This document shows positions 47,150-59,916 of a stretch of 64,000 nucleotides of DNA, in pieces (position 1 is the stretch's first letter; each line of letters starts with the position of its first letter). Under the pieces are notes generated by a model. It was not told the origin of the DNA. It searched no databases and saw only the letters and a program-made list of their open reading frames with translations. Both the position numbers and the translations under genes were made by a program. The DNA comes from Alitta virens (lineage: Eukaryota; Annelida; Polychaeta; Phyllodocida; Nereididae). The DNA lies in contig OW028578.1 in NCBI GenBank assembly GCA_932294295.1, positions 41,246,537 through 41,310,536 on the forward strand. Reading direction: 5' to 3'.

Positions 47150-50100
47150 AAGTAAGTAAGTAAGTAAGTAAAATTTTATTTAACGTCGGGGATGAAAACA
47201 TTGTACAACAATCAACACAAGCTATAAAGCTTTTAACCGACAAGTAAAAATGTTGAAAATAAGATGAAATATTTACAGATGAGTTAATGATATGTTAAAA
47301 TATACATGTTCGTATCTCCATACCTTGAAATTATCTTAAGTTATTCCATTAGGCAGATTACGCATGAACCACATTGACAAGCATTAAATATGTTACATTT
47401 GACAAGTAGATTTTTAAATTCCTGTATATCTTGAGTACGTTTAACATTTACTGGAAGGTTATTCCATAACAATGCACCCTGATAAGAAATACTTTTACAT
47501 CCGTACTGAACTGTATTATATCTAGGCTTCATTAATTTCATATTATCTCGCATAGAGTAAGGTATACATTGTATTTGAAGAAGGGGGGTTTCACTGAAAA
47601 TGAAGTACCATTTAAGATTTTGAAAACTTGTTCGACGAGACCATATTTGCGTAAAATGTAAAGCATTGACTTCTTTGATTGACTTAAAATTTGTTTATAC
47701 GTAGACAGGTAGTCATTACATACAAGTCTTAGTGCTCTTTCATTTAGTTTTTCCATCTTTCTATCATTTGTTATAATGAAAGCATCGTAGACAACTGAGC
47801 AATAGAGAAAGTTAGACACAATAAATGATTCATAAATTCGCATCTTAGTAGAAAAATCAAAATATTTGCATAATCTTTGCAGTACATTTATCTGCCTAGC
47901 AGCTTTCTTGCATATTACGGAGACATGATGGGAAAAAGTCAGTTTTCTATCTATGTGGACACCTAGTAGCTTGACTGTGCTTTCTGAATTGACTTTGCTA
48001 CCATCTATTTCATATTGAATTGAGATGTCATCTTTACTAAAACATATGGCTTGGAACTTTGAGGTATTGGCCTTCATGTAGTTATTTTTGAACCAACAAA
48101 GTGCTGTTCGGGAGGCGTGTTCTAATGTGAGTTTGATTTGAGAGGGATTGTGGTGAGAAAAAGAAAGTGTATTGTCGTCTGCATAATTAAAAACATCACA
48201 TTCGTTTTGTAAGAGAAAGATGAAATCATTAATGAAAATGTTAAACAGAAGTGGACCAGTGATGGACCCTTGCGGCACGCCTGTCTTCAAGGTTAGCCAG
48301 TCACTTTTTATTTTGCCTATCTTAACAAGTTGGTTTCTATTTGTTAGGTAACTTCTCAAGTAATCACATGACTGCATAGTAAAACCATATGCGTGTAGTT
48401 TAGCTATAAGCAGACCATGTGGCAGTGAATCAAAGGCTTTTGATAGATCAATTAGAATACAACCTACATGCTTATTATCGTCAAGTGCTTTACGCCAATT
48501 TTCTACACATTTTATGAGAACATTATTGCAACTATAGTTTTTTCTATATGCTAAAAGATCAGTACTGAGTAATTCGTTTATGTGTTCCATCATCTGTTCA
48601 CATATGACATTTTCAAAGATCTTTGAGGTTGACGAGAGAATACTAAGCGGTCTATAGTTACCTTTATCTAGTTGGTCTGACTTTTTATAAAGGGGTGATA
48701 CTTCAGCTTTCTTTGCATGGTCAGGAAAGTTTATTGTTTCAATGCTGTGATTGATTATTGGTGTTAATGTTGTGCTTAATGACTTGGCCCCTATCTTTAA
48801 GAATTTTGGAGAAATATTATCAAAACCTCCGGCTTTATCAATCTTTATGTCTTTCAGCTTTTTATAAACACTTGCGTGAGAAATATTTCTGAATTTAAAT
48901 TTATTTTCACAATTAAGCTTCTCACGAATCAGTGCTATGCTTGGGTGATTTTTGTAGTGATCTATGATTTCATCTGTTGATTTACTATTTAAGACTTCGG
49001 GCTTGCAAATGTCCTGTGTAACATTTACAAAGTGGTCATTGAAAACATTAGTAACTTCAAAGGTATTATTTATAAGGGTGTCATTTTCATATAACATAAT
49101 GTTCTGGACATTTGACTTTGACTTGTCAGTGATAAATGGTTTGACTGTCTGCTAGAAATTGAAATCATTATTGCTTTTAGCATTACATTTCTTATCAAAG
49201 TATTTTTGAACTGATTGTCTTTTCAGTTTATTGACTAGATTTCTTTGTTTTTTGTAAGCGAGCCAGGATTGGTGGGTTTTGAGTCTGAGATATTTACGAT
49301 TTATAGCAGCTTTGACATTTATTGCTTTCCTGAGTTTGTCGTTCATATAAGGTAAACTGTTAGTTTTGATTAATTTTTGTTTACAAGGAGCGTTCTTATT
49401 AACAATGTCTAAAAGAAGAGTATTGTGGAACCAAAGCTGGTCATCGGTATCGTCGAAAACGCTATTCACATGAAATGGGGCGGTTTCTAGATCTTTTATA
49501 TATTCCTCTTCATCGAAGTTTTTGTAAGATCGGTAATGTATAATTCTTGGTTCAATTATTGGTCGAAAGGCTTTAGTGGCTGCACTTATATAATTGTGAA
49601 AGTCACTTATACCTAGAGACATATTTAGAACACCTGCTATTGACCTAGGACAGCATGTGAGAATAACATCAAGAAGAGATGGATTTAGTGCATTTTTAAA
49701 GCAAGTTGGATTTTTCACTATTTGTTTCAGATTAAAAGTGTCCATTATATTTGACAGACCATTTGGATGTGACATAAAATTGACATTTAGATCACCTATA
49801 ATATAAACAGATCTGCTCTCCGCTAGACATTTATTTAGTATAATTTCAATTGCTGAATTAAGGTGAGCTATGTTAACATTAGGTGGTCTATAGATACAGA
49901 CAAAGAACATATTGTTTGATTTGAGCTTGACTTGAATTACCAAACTTTCTATTCCATTTTCATTTACGGCTATATCATCTCTGTTTTTATGAGGTAGTGA
50001 TTGTCTGACGTAACATAATAAGCCACCTCTGTGGGCATTCCTATCTTTTCTGTGCATTGTGTAACCTTCAACTGAGAATTGATCACTGGGATAAGTATCA

Positions 50101-50257
50101 TTAATTTTAGTTTCAGATAAAAATAATACATCCGTGAAACCCTTCTCCATAATTTCATGAATTTCTACAAACTTGTTTGGTAAACTATTAATATTTAAGT
50201 GAGAAAGCAGCAATTTTCTGTGGTTGATTCTATAGAAATTTACTATCTCGGACATGT
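47150..50257 (-). mobile_element. Non-LTR retrotransposon (LINE), copy in unit 9
   Basis: This is the same insertion as in unit 7 with different lesions. The endonuclease frame 50255-49152 (367 codons) reads further because the T run is shorter, then stops at a TAG where unit 7 has CAG. The reverse transcriptase frame 49097-47538 (519 codons) keeps GVPQGSITGPLLF and FNYADDN, and a 1-bp loss near 47573 shifts the last 70 residues into 47553-47341. Comparing the two copies shows that the parent element had one continuous endonuclease-reverse transcriptase frame. Neither copy is intact. Confidence 0.85.
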
Positions 50258-51839
50258 AAGCTCACAAATCCAGTTTAGATACCAACTGTAGATGGAGAGC
50301 ACAGAACACTGGAAGCAAAATATTTAATAAAAATGCCATTAAAACTCAAAAACTCAAAAAAGAAAAGTAAACCCCACCATTAACATAAAGCTGCCAAAAT
50401 AAATCTATATACAGTAAAACTTTTGAAAGTGGCTTGTAAGTTTAGTTTACTAGACCACTGTTGGTAGCATGGCTGCCGCTGCGACATTAATGCAGCTATT
50501 GAAATATAATCCCTGGAATCCAGGACTATCACTCCAGCAATGCCTCCAGCAATTACATAAGTTGGGCCTCCACACTAGCCAATCAGCAGAGACCCAGATG
50601 TTATCATATTTTAAATGAGTTGACCCTGTCGTGACATGGCCGGACCACTATTCCTCACCAAAGAGGCCTTCAATTCAAAAAGAGTAAAATTCTCTTTTTC
50701 TTAGTTTGATAGCTCTGACCACATGGGTCACATGAATAAATTAAGATAATACCCCAAATTTGCATGGTTTGCCTGAGGTACCTTTCCTGAGTGAGGACTA
50801 TCAGATATAAAGTCAAATTTAAACCGGAAATTCCTTGATGGTTTTAATTATCAACAGAGGGCATCATGGTATGTGCTGCAAGTGAAACACACCAAACCAT
50901 GGGGTCAATGTGTAGCATGGTGTGGATTCCAAGTCTTATCATCTCATCTTTACATCCGCTTCTGGCAGCTGACTTAGCTCCAGACCCAGTAGACCAAGAC
51001 ATAGACATAGACATAGTAAATAGTAAATATGTGTTGTGTGTAATATGCATATTGAATGGCTAAAGCCAGCCATTTTCAGGATGTCGTGTAAGTTGAACCA
51101 TGTCTAGCACATGTGTAGAATTATCTGAATGATGCTGTTTCCAAAGTGTTATATGAATTCTTACTTCTCTTTGGCAGCTTTAAGACAGCAAAATCAAAAC
51201 CTAACATTTCTGGGATCATTGTAAAAGTAATTGCCAAAATGTTATTTATATTTGAATATATGTTATTTACCGAGTACATTCATTTCACAGATTATTAATG
51301 GATTTGCCAAAATGTCACCTTTGTGTAAACATTGATCCAACATTGGATGTCATGCAAAGGTAAAACCCATGTTCAAAGTACCACAGTCTTCCATGGAAGC
51401 TTTTATTTAATTAACACTGGGAGCGCAACTTTACTCTACTAGATTCAACTTTATTCCAAAAACCCTGATGTGATATGTTGTGGTGTTTTTGCCCCACAAT
51501 AAGGCTAGCAAAAATTGCATCAAAATGTATACCTATCACTGTCAACAAAACTCTTCCGAGGCACAGTAACACAGCATTGCCACAATTGGCATACAACCTG
51601 GGTTACAAATTCAGTGATCCGTTGTGTTGGTATGTAAAGCAACAAATTATCTTTTGTTTTAAATCTTTGTGTTTATTTTTGTACAATATTTACACAATAA
51701 ATTAAATGGGTAAGCATCTCATTCCCTATTTTTTCATTTTGTATGAAAATAACTTTCTTTTTTGCTGTTGTAGTATAACTACATAGTATAGTTCTCACAC
51801 ATGCTTAGTTGACACAAAGTGCTATGGTATTGACTTTGC

Positions 51840-52876
51840 TTAATATTGGGCAGCTGGGTAGTAAGCACCATGAGCAGCTGGGTAGTGGGCACCATGGGCA
51901 GCTGGGTAGTGGGCACCATGGGCAGCTGGATAGCGGGCATCATGGGCAGCTGGGTAGTGGGCATCATGGGCAGCTGGGTAGTGGGCACCATGGGAAGCTG
52001 GGTAGTGGGCATCATGGGCAGCCTGGTAGTAAGCTCCATGGGCAGCTGGGTAGTTAGCTCCATGAGTAGCTGGGTAGTAAGCACCATGGGCAGCTGGGTA
52101 GTATCCGTATCCCTTTCCAGTGACTCCAAGAGGGGTACCGGGAACTCCATCGCGCTTGGCAGTTCCAGAGGAAGCACCGAGCTTCTCAGCGTAGTAGTTC
52201 ACACTGATCTGTTTCTGGGCGTTGATGGTGTTCACCTTCTTTTCCCGAGCCCTGTAGCAAATAAAGAGGTGTTTTATTATGAAGCATAGCAACATAGCTT
52301 GAAAGATTGTTGAGATTACACAGCATCTCATTCGGAAATATGATTTTTCATAGTAACTTAATTAATCCTTGAAATAGCAAAGAACAATTGTCTTTCCAGT
52401 TTTCAAGGGCACAAAATTTGATAAGTGCTGTAGATGCTCTATATAGCATCATGCATATATTTTTCAACAAGCTGAAAAGGATACTTCATACAGCTAAGAG
52501 GCAAAATACTACAATATCGTTTTGTTCTAGTTAACATTATTGTTTTAGTAGTAACAAGATTCTGCACATATCAGTAAAGTGACAAAAGCTAAACAATAAA
52601 TATCTCTCAGTGATAAGAAATCATTGTTGAGACATGTTCACAAACAGTGAAATCCTACAGTCGGTGTGTCCCAGGCCAGTGTACAAAGATACTGTTCCTT
52701 GCCTTCATTGACTAAAGCAAGATTGTATGTTAATGAACAAGTTTTGATCATAAGTTGACAGAGAAGAAATTATATCAAGTTTAAAAAATTAACACCAACC
52801 TGTTCTCAGGGATATCAAAGTAGGAAGCGGTAGCCACGGCTACAAGAGCAAGGAGGACAGCAGCGGTGAATTTCAT
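51840..52876 (-). CDS. Gene 10: secreted octapeptide-repeat protein
   Basis: Exon 1 is 52800-52876, the intron 52252-52799 (548 nt), exon 2 51840-52251; the product is 162 residues with eleven octapeptides. Rare variants are HYPASHGA and RYPAAHGA (Arg at the variable first position), with four HDA units including YYQAAHDA. VNTINAQKQ is shared with genes 8 and 11. A minus-strand AATAAA lies at 51672-51677. The intron contains a stretch around 52655-52730 that differs from genes 8 and 11, perhaps a small replacement. Confidence 0.85.
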
Positions 52877-52931
52877 CTTGATAGTATCTGAGGATTTCTG
52901 ACACTGATGACAATGACCAGTGTCCACTCAG

Positions 52932-52939
52932 TTTATATA
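52932..52939 (-). promoter_or_regulatory. TATA box of gene 10
   Basis: TATATAAA on the minus strand, 56 nt from the ATG. Confidence 0.65.
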
Positions 52940-55900
52940 GTCAGAGTGACCAGCAGGAAGCATGTACTTGCAGTCCATGACTGACCAGAATGACCCAAGG
53001 CTATGAGTACTCAGTTCTGCTAGTATAGAGGTATGTTACACATTGAACAAAGTATGGCATACATAGAGGAGGGTGCATTGCACACTGTGTGTCACCTATA
53101 AGCCAAGTGAGCCAGCTATGGAAATTTTTTGCTAGTTTATTTAGTTAAGCAAAATTATTGGTTGAACTTTGTAGCCAATAGGTTGAGGATAGTCTTAAAA
53201 AATCTTCTCTTAAAAATACAAGAGTAATGGATTCATGACTATCTGGAGATGGCAATACATATGTGTGGTGTGTAATTTGAATATTAAATGGCTAAAGCCA
53301 GCCATTTTCAAAGAGCTGTGTAAGTTGAACGATGTCCAGCACATATCAGGAAAAAACAATAATAGCATATTAGTTTTGGCAATTTTTCTGATTTGCCTAC
53401 CTGTCAGAACAAACATTGTGTTACCTCAGCACACAAATTTTGTTATTTCATTGTAAGACCTATAATACATGAGCCAGCCTATTTCCATAACAGAAATTGA
53501 TTAATTTACTTTAGATGAGTGAACGACCAAAATGTGTCCATAATTTGGTCGCTGGGCTGTGAGGTGACAACAAACAGTATTGCTTATAAGTTGTACGCTA
53601 ATATATTGAGATAGTTCAATTGAGATTAATCAAACACCTTTTAATATTTTAATCGAGTTGCCTTCATAATCTCCCAACTCATGTAAGGAAGGCTTCAAAG
53701 TCAGAGTCAGAGTCAGAATGGCATTTATTCACTCACATAATCACACACACATTCAGATGTACCACATTCACATAGTTTATATAAATTCTATTTTCCTCAA
53801 CTTCACATTGCAAAGACCAAAGATGGTGAATAGAAATTTAAAAGATTATTATTAAACCTGTGCAGCTCATGTCTATTCTGCTTAGCCATTTATCTATAAC
53901 TTGCAGGTCTTCCAATCACGTCTGATTGTTCCTTAGTAATGCCATCTTGTAACGTGACTTATTCTTATCATGCATTATCCGTAAATATATTTGTACCGTC
54001 AATACTTCTTGTGAATTGCATCAGTATGCCACAAACTTATTGACCCTATAGGTCATATCTCAATGTGATCTCAACATGATGTAATTTATATGAGATAAAA
54101 TGGGTAATCTCAATGTGATCTCAACATGATGTAATTTATCTTAGATATCATTATCTGGCTTCACATGGTCAAGACTTGAACAAAGCTAGTGCGAGATGAC
54201 TTGAGATGACTTTGTCAAAGCAGGCTGAAAAGTTCAGTAAATGACTCCAATTTTCTTTGACACATGTGAATAACACTGTAGAGAATCACTGGAAAGGAAT
54301 TTAGAGATAAAATAGTTGTTTTAATACTGAATTCAGTTAAAATGTCAATGGCAAAACCACTGTGATCGATAAAGGAGTGACAATTCTAACAAAGTAATAA
54401 TAATATCTAATTTACATCGAAGTGATCTCATATTGTGGTATGAAAGAATGAGATCATTCTGAGATCATTTTGTGATTTCAAATTGATATCATACTGGGAT
54501 TAAATTTTTGTTTTAATACTGAATTTAGTTAAAATTGTCAATGGCAAAACCACTGTGATAGATAATGGAGTGACAATTCTACCAAAGTAATAATATCTAA
54601 TTTATATCGAAGTGATCTCATATTGTGGTATCAAAGAATGAGATCATTCTGAGATCATTTTGTAATTTCAAATTGATATTTTCTGAGATCATGTAAGAGA
54701 TCATTATGAGAACATCATGACATTATATTCTTAACTGGGATTGTCTCAAGAAATACTTAAAAAGTATTTCACTAACTATACTCCAACTGAATCTGTCTCT
54801 TCAAAATAATTGCATTTAAGTTACTAGCAACTGCTGTGTCACTAAAAACTACATGCCATAACATAATTCATAGACTGCATTAATGGGCATGTCCTTTTAT
54901 TTCTATGATGCTAAATTGTGATGGATTTTATTATATATATGCCAAAATTTTAATTGCCTGACCACAATGCCTCGCCAAAGAGGTCAGGCCTTCAACACTA
55001 AAAGAGTAAAATTATCTTTTTGTTAGTTTGACAGCTCTGACCAAGTGGGTCACATGAATAAATTCTGATAATACCCCAAATTTGCATGATTTCCTTTGAG
55101 TACCTTTCCTGAGTGAGGACTATCGGACATAAAGTCATAAACCGGAAATTTCCTGATGGCCTTAATTATCAACAGAGGGCATCATGGTATGTGCTCTAAG
55201 TAAAACACCCCAAACCACGGGGTCAATATGTAGCGTGTTGTGGATTCTAAGTCTTATCATCTCTTCTTAAATCTGCCTCTAACAGCTGACTTAGATCCAG
55301 ACCCAGTAGCACCGAGACATAGACATAGACAAGAATGTCTAGAGATAGTAATAAATATGGGTTGTGTGTAATATGCATATTGAATGGCTAAAGCCAGTCA
55401 TTTTCAGAAAGTCGTGTAAGTTGATCCATGTCTGGCACATGTGTGGAAATATCTGAAAAGTGCTGTTTCCAAAGTGTTATGAATTCTAAATTCTCTTTGG
55501 CAGCTTGATTGCAAAACACAAACCTAACATTTGTGGGACCATTGTCAAAATATATGTATTATCAATGGATTTGCCAATATGTTATTTACATTTGAATATA
55601 TGTTATTACTGAGTACATTCATTGCACAGATTTCCCAAAACGTCACCTTTGTCTAAACATTGACCCATCCAAAATTGGCTGTCATGCAAATGTAAAGCCC
55701 ATATTTGAAGTACCACAGTCTTCCATGAAAGAATAAAAACTTTACATTGGCTTGCTCATTATGATGGTTTTGTTGTTAGGTCAATTACATATAAGTGTTC
55801 TTATATTATCTTATCCAGTCTTTAAGAGTAACTTTCACTCAACAGATCATCAGACCAAAATTGGGAAGCAGATACAAAGTTGATCAGAGGTAATGTTTAT

Positions 55901-56111
55901 CTCATTTAGTTAACATTAGGAGCAACTGTACCCTACTCGATTCAAGTTTATTCCAGAAACCCTAATGTGATATGCTGTGGTGTTTTTGCCCCACAATAAG
56001 GCTAACACAAGTTAGCATCAAATTTAAACTTGTACCTACCACTGTCGAGAAAACTCTTCCATTGTGTTGGTATTTAAAGCAACAAATTAACATTTGTTTT
56101 GAATCTTTGTG
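52940..56111. other. Spacer upstream of gene 10
   Basis: Array spacer of the unit 8 type. It carries a rearranged copy of the GAGATCAT-rich element (54055-54739), an AGAGTC microsatellite near 53700 and the shared block near 55180-55330. Around 54950 it joins directly to sequence found near 42690 in unit 8, so about 550 bp are missing here. No gene is recognised. Confidence 0.55.
54055..54739. mobile_element. GAGATCAT-rich element, rearranged copy in unit 10
   Basis: The left end and the flanking spacer are deleted: ggtcat joins directly to atctcaatg. The right end CTTAACTGGG is kept. About 190 bp are duplicated inside (54310-54490 and 54500-54670), each half containing GGCAAAACCACTGTGAT and GAGATCATTCTGAGATC. 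Confidence 0.7.
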
Positions 56112-56281
56112 TTTATTTTTGTACAATATTTACACAATAAATTAAATGCGTAAGCATCTCATACCCTATTTGTGTTCATTTTGTTTGAAAATAACTTTCT
56201 TTTTTGCTGTTGTAGTACAACTATATAGTATAGTTATCACACATGCTTAGTTGATACAAAGTGCTATGGTATTGACTTTGC

Positions 56282-57301
56282 TTAATATTGGGCAGCTGGG
56301 TAGTAAGCACCATGGGCAGCTGGGTAGTGGGCACCATGGGCAGCTGGGTAGTGGGCACCATGGGCAGCTGGATAGTAAGCTCCATGGGCAGCTGGGTAGT
56401 AATCACTGTGGGCAGCTGGGTAGTAGGCACCATGGGCAGCTGGGTAGTAGGCTCCATGGGCAGCTGGGTAGTAATCACTGTGGGCAGCTGGGTAGTGGGC
56501 ACCATGGGCAGCTGGGTAGTAGGCTCCATGGGCAGCTGGGTAGTATCCGTATCCCTTTCCAGTGACTCCGAGAGGGGTGCCGGGAACTCCATCGCGCTTG
56601 GCAGTTCCAGAGGAAGCACCGAGCTTCTCAGCGTAGTAGTTCACACTGATCTGTTTCTGGGCGTTGATGGTGCTAGTCACTGCCCTGTAGCAAACAAAAA
56701 GGGGGGTTTTATTATGAAGCATAGCAACATTGCTTGAAAAAGTGTTAAGATTACACAGCATCTTCTTCGGAAATATGATTTTTTATGGTAACCCAATTAA
56801 TCCTTGAAATAGCAAAGAACGATTGTCTTTCCATTTTTCAAGGGCACAAAATTTGATAAGTGCTGTAGATGCTCTATATAGCATCATGCATATATTTTCT
56901 CACCTACGCTCACAGCTGGAAAAGATATCCTTCATACAGCTAAGAGGCAAAATAAATCTACTACAATATCGTGTTGTTGTATTTTACAATATTTTGATTG
57001 TAGTAACAATATTCTGTACATATCAGTAAAGTGACCAAAGCTAAACAATAAATATCTCTCAATAATATGTAATCATTGTTTGAACATGTTTACAAAGAAT
57101 GAAATCATCAGCATAACTCAGTGGGACTGATCTACTTATCAGTGACCTGCACCATTATCAACTAAGTTTTGATCATGAGTTGACAGAGAAGAAATGATAT
57201 CAAGTCCAGGAAAATAACACCAACCTGTTCTCAGGGATATCGAAGTAGGAAGCGGTAGCCACAGCTACAAGAGCGAGTAGGACAGCAGCGGTGAATTTCA
57301 T
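56282..57301 (-). CDS. Gene 11: octapeptide-repeat protein with altered exon 2 start
   Basis: Exon 1 is 57225-57301, the intron 56685-57224 (540 nt), exon 2 56282-56684; the product is 159 residues with eleven repeat units. The first bases of exon 2 are replaced: RAREKKVNTINAQ of other copies is RAVTSTINAQ here, 9 bp shorter and still in frame, with the acceptor CTACAG kept. The basic REKK cluster is lost. Two units end in HSD instead of HGA, 72 bp apart, marking a three-unit duplication. A minus-strand AATAAA lies at 56112-56117. The gene is still open and spliceable, so it is probably functional but biochemically different. Confidence 0.8.
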
Positions 57302-57356
57302 CTTAATAGTATCTGAGGATTTCTGACACTGATGAAAATGACCAGTGACCACTCAG

Positions 57357-57364
57357 TTTATATA
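57357..57364 (-). promoter_or_regulatory. TATA box of gene 11
   Basis: TATATAAA on the minus strand, 56 nt from the ATG. Confidence 0.65.
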
Positions 57365-59748
57365 GAAAGAGTGACTAGCAGGAAGCATGTACTTTCAGTC
57401 CATGACTGACCAGAATGACCCAAGGCTATGAATACTTCAGTTCTGCTAGTATAGAGGTATGCTACACATCGAACAATGTATGGCATACATAGAGGAGGGT
57501 GCATTGCACACTGTGTGTCACATATAAGCCAAGTGACCTAGCTATGGACATTCTTTGCTTGTTTAACAAGTTAAGCAAACGTTTTGGTTGAACTTCGTAG
57601 CCAATATGTTGAGTATAGACTTAAGAAATTTTCTCTTAAAAATTGCAAGAGAAATGGATTCATGACTGTCTAGAGATGGCAATAAATATGTGTGGTGTTT
57701 AATTTGCATATTGAATGGCTAGAGAGAGCCACTTTCAAAGAGCTGTGTAAGTTGAACGCTCTCTAGCACATGTCAGGTAATAATAATAATAATAGCATAT
57801 TCTTTTTAGCTTAGGCATATTTTCTGAATTGCCTGCTGACAAGCAGAAAATATTTCAATCAAGGTGCCTTCATAATCTCCCTACTCATGTGAGGAATGCT
57901 TCAAAGTCAGAGTCAGAGTGAGAATGGCATTTATTCACTCACATAATCACACCAAATTAAGATGTACCACATTCACATAGTTTATATAAATTGTATTTTT
58001 CCTACACTTCATATTGCAAAGGCCAAAGATGGTGAATCGAAATTTAAAAGATTATTATTAAACCTGTGCAGCTCATGTCTATTCTGCTTAGCCATTTATC
58101 TATAATTGTTATGTCTTCCAATTACCTCTGATTATTCCTTAATATATATATATTATTTTATTGACAACGTAATAATGCCATCTTGTAACATGACTTATTC
58201 TTCTAATACATTATCCATAAAATTATTTGTACCGTCAATAGTTGTGAATTGCATCAGTATGCCACAAACTTATTGACCCTATGGGTCATTTTGGCCAGGT
58301 CCAAAGATACCCCACACTAATCTTAATAGACCTGAAGTACTAATTTTCTTTGGGTCTACCATCCCAGTCAAGGCATGACATAAAGAAGATGTCATAATGA
58401 CATCACAAAAGTCTCAAATGTATGAGATCAGGAAAATATCTCAATGTGATGTCATTTATCTTAGATAAAATGCATGATCTCAATGTGATCTCAACATGAT
58501 ACAATTTATCTGAGATATCATTATCTGGCTTCACGTGGTCAGGACTTGAACAAAGCAAGTGCAAGATGAAATTGTCCCAGCAAGCTGAAAAGTTCAGTAA
58601 ATGACTCCAATTTTCTTAGACACATGTGAATAACACTGTAGAGAATCACTGGAAAGTGAATTTAGAGATTAAAATGTTGTTTAAATACTGAATTTAGTTA
58701 AAATTGTCAATGGCAAAACCACTGTGATCGATAAAGGAGTGACAATTCTAACTAAGTAATAATAATATCTAATTTATATCAAAGTGATCTCATATTGTGG
58801 TATCAAAGAATGAGATCATTCTGAGATCATTTTGTGATTTTAAATTGATATCATACTGAGATCATGTAAATCTCATTTTCTGAGATCATGTAATTGATCA
58901 TTATGAGATCGTCATGACATCATATTCTTAACTGGGATTGCATCAAGAAATACTCAAAATATTTTTCATGAACTATACTCCAACTTGATCTGTGACAGTT
59001 ACTAGCAACTGCTGTGTCACTAAAAACTACATGCAATAACATAATGCATAGAGTGCATTAATGTGCATGATCTTTTATTTCCATGATGCTAAATTGTTAT
59101 GGATTTTATTAATATGCAAAAATTTTAATTGCCTATATCAGCAATTTTCTAGTGAATCTGGACAAAATCTCTTTTTACATTGGCAGCCAAAGATACCCCA
59201 CTTGATATAAGTTATGTCACTAAATTGGGAACTCATTTGATAGCCTGACTGAGAATTGCTTATGGAATTCAACATTTTGTTTAAATGGGGATCACAGTCT
59301 TCCATAGAAGAATAAAAACTTACATTGGCTTGCTCATTATGATGGTTTTGTTGTTAGGTTAATTACATGTAAATGTTCTTATATTATCTTATCCAGTCTT
59401 TCAGAGTAACTTTCACTCAACAGATCGTCAGAACAAAATTGGCAGATGAAAGTTGATTAGAGGCAATGTTTATCTCATTTAGTTAACATTAGGAGCAACA
59501 ACTTTACCCTACTCAATTCAAGTTTTTTCCAGAAACCCTGATCTGATATGCTGTGGTGTTTTTGCCCCACAATATGGCTAACACAAGTTAGCATCAAAAC
59601 TAAACCTATCACTATCTCGACAACTCTTCCCAGGCACATGCAGTAACACAAAATGGCCACAATTGGCATACAACCTTGGTTACACATTCAGTGATCCTTT
59701 GTGTTGGTATTTAAAGCAACAAATTATCTTTTGTTTTGAATCTTTGTT
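57365..59748. other. Spacer upstream of gene 11
   Basis: This is the shortest spacer and nearly identical to the unit 8 spacer. Near 59290 it jumps from ggggatca directly to sequence found near 43400 in unit 8, so about 1.1 kb is missing. It holds the GAGATCAT-rich element at 58373-58936. No gene is recognised. Confidence 0.6.
58373..58936. mobile_element. GAGATCAT-rich element, copy in unit 11
   Basis: The 564-bp copy has the same ends (CCCAGTCAAG and CTTAACTGGG) and the same flanks as in unit 8. It was copied with the unit. Confidence 0.75.
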
Positions 59749-59916
59749 TTTATTTTTGTACAATATTTACACAATAAATTAAATGGGTAAGCATCTCATT
59801 CCCTATTTTTTCATTTTGTATGAAAATAACTTTCTTTTTTGCTGTTGTAGTATAACTACATAGTATAGTTCTCACACATGCTTAGTTGACACAAAGTGCT
59901 ATGGTATTGACTTTGC

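Larger units (their letters stand above)
45125..51671. other. Spacer upstream of gene 9
   Basis: A near-identical copy of the unit 7 spacer with the same LINE insertions at 45392-46455 and 47150-50257. The remaining parts, 46456-47149 and 50258-51671, are array spacer with the shared block near 50850-51010. No gene is recognised. Confidence 0.6.
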
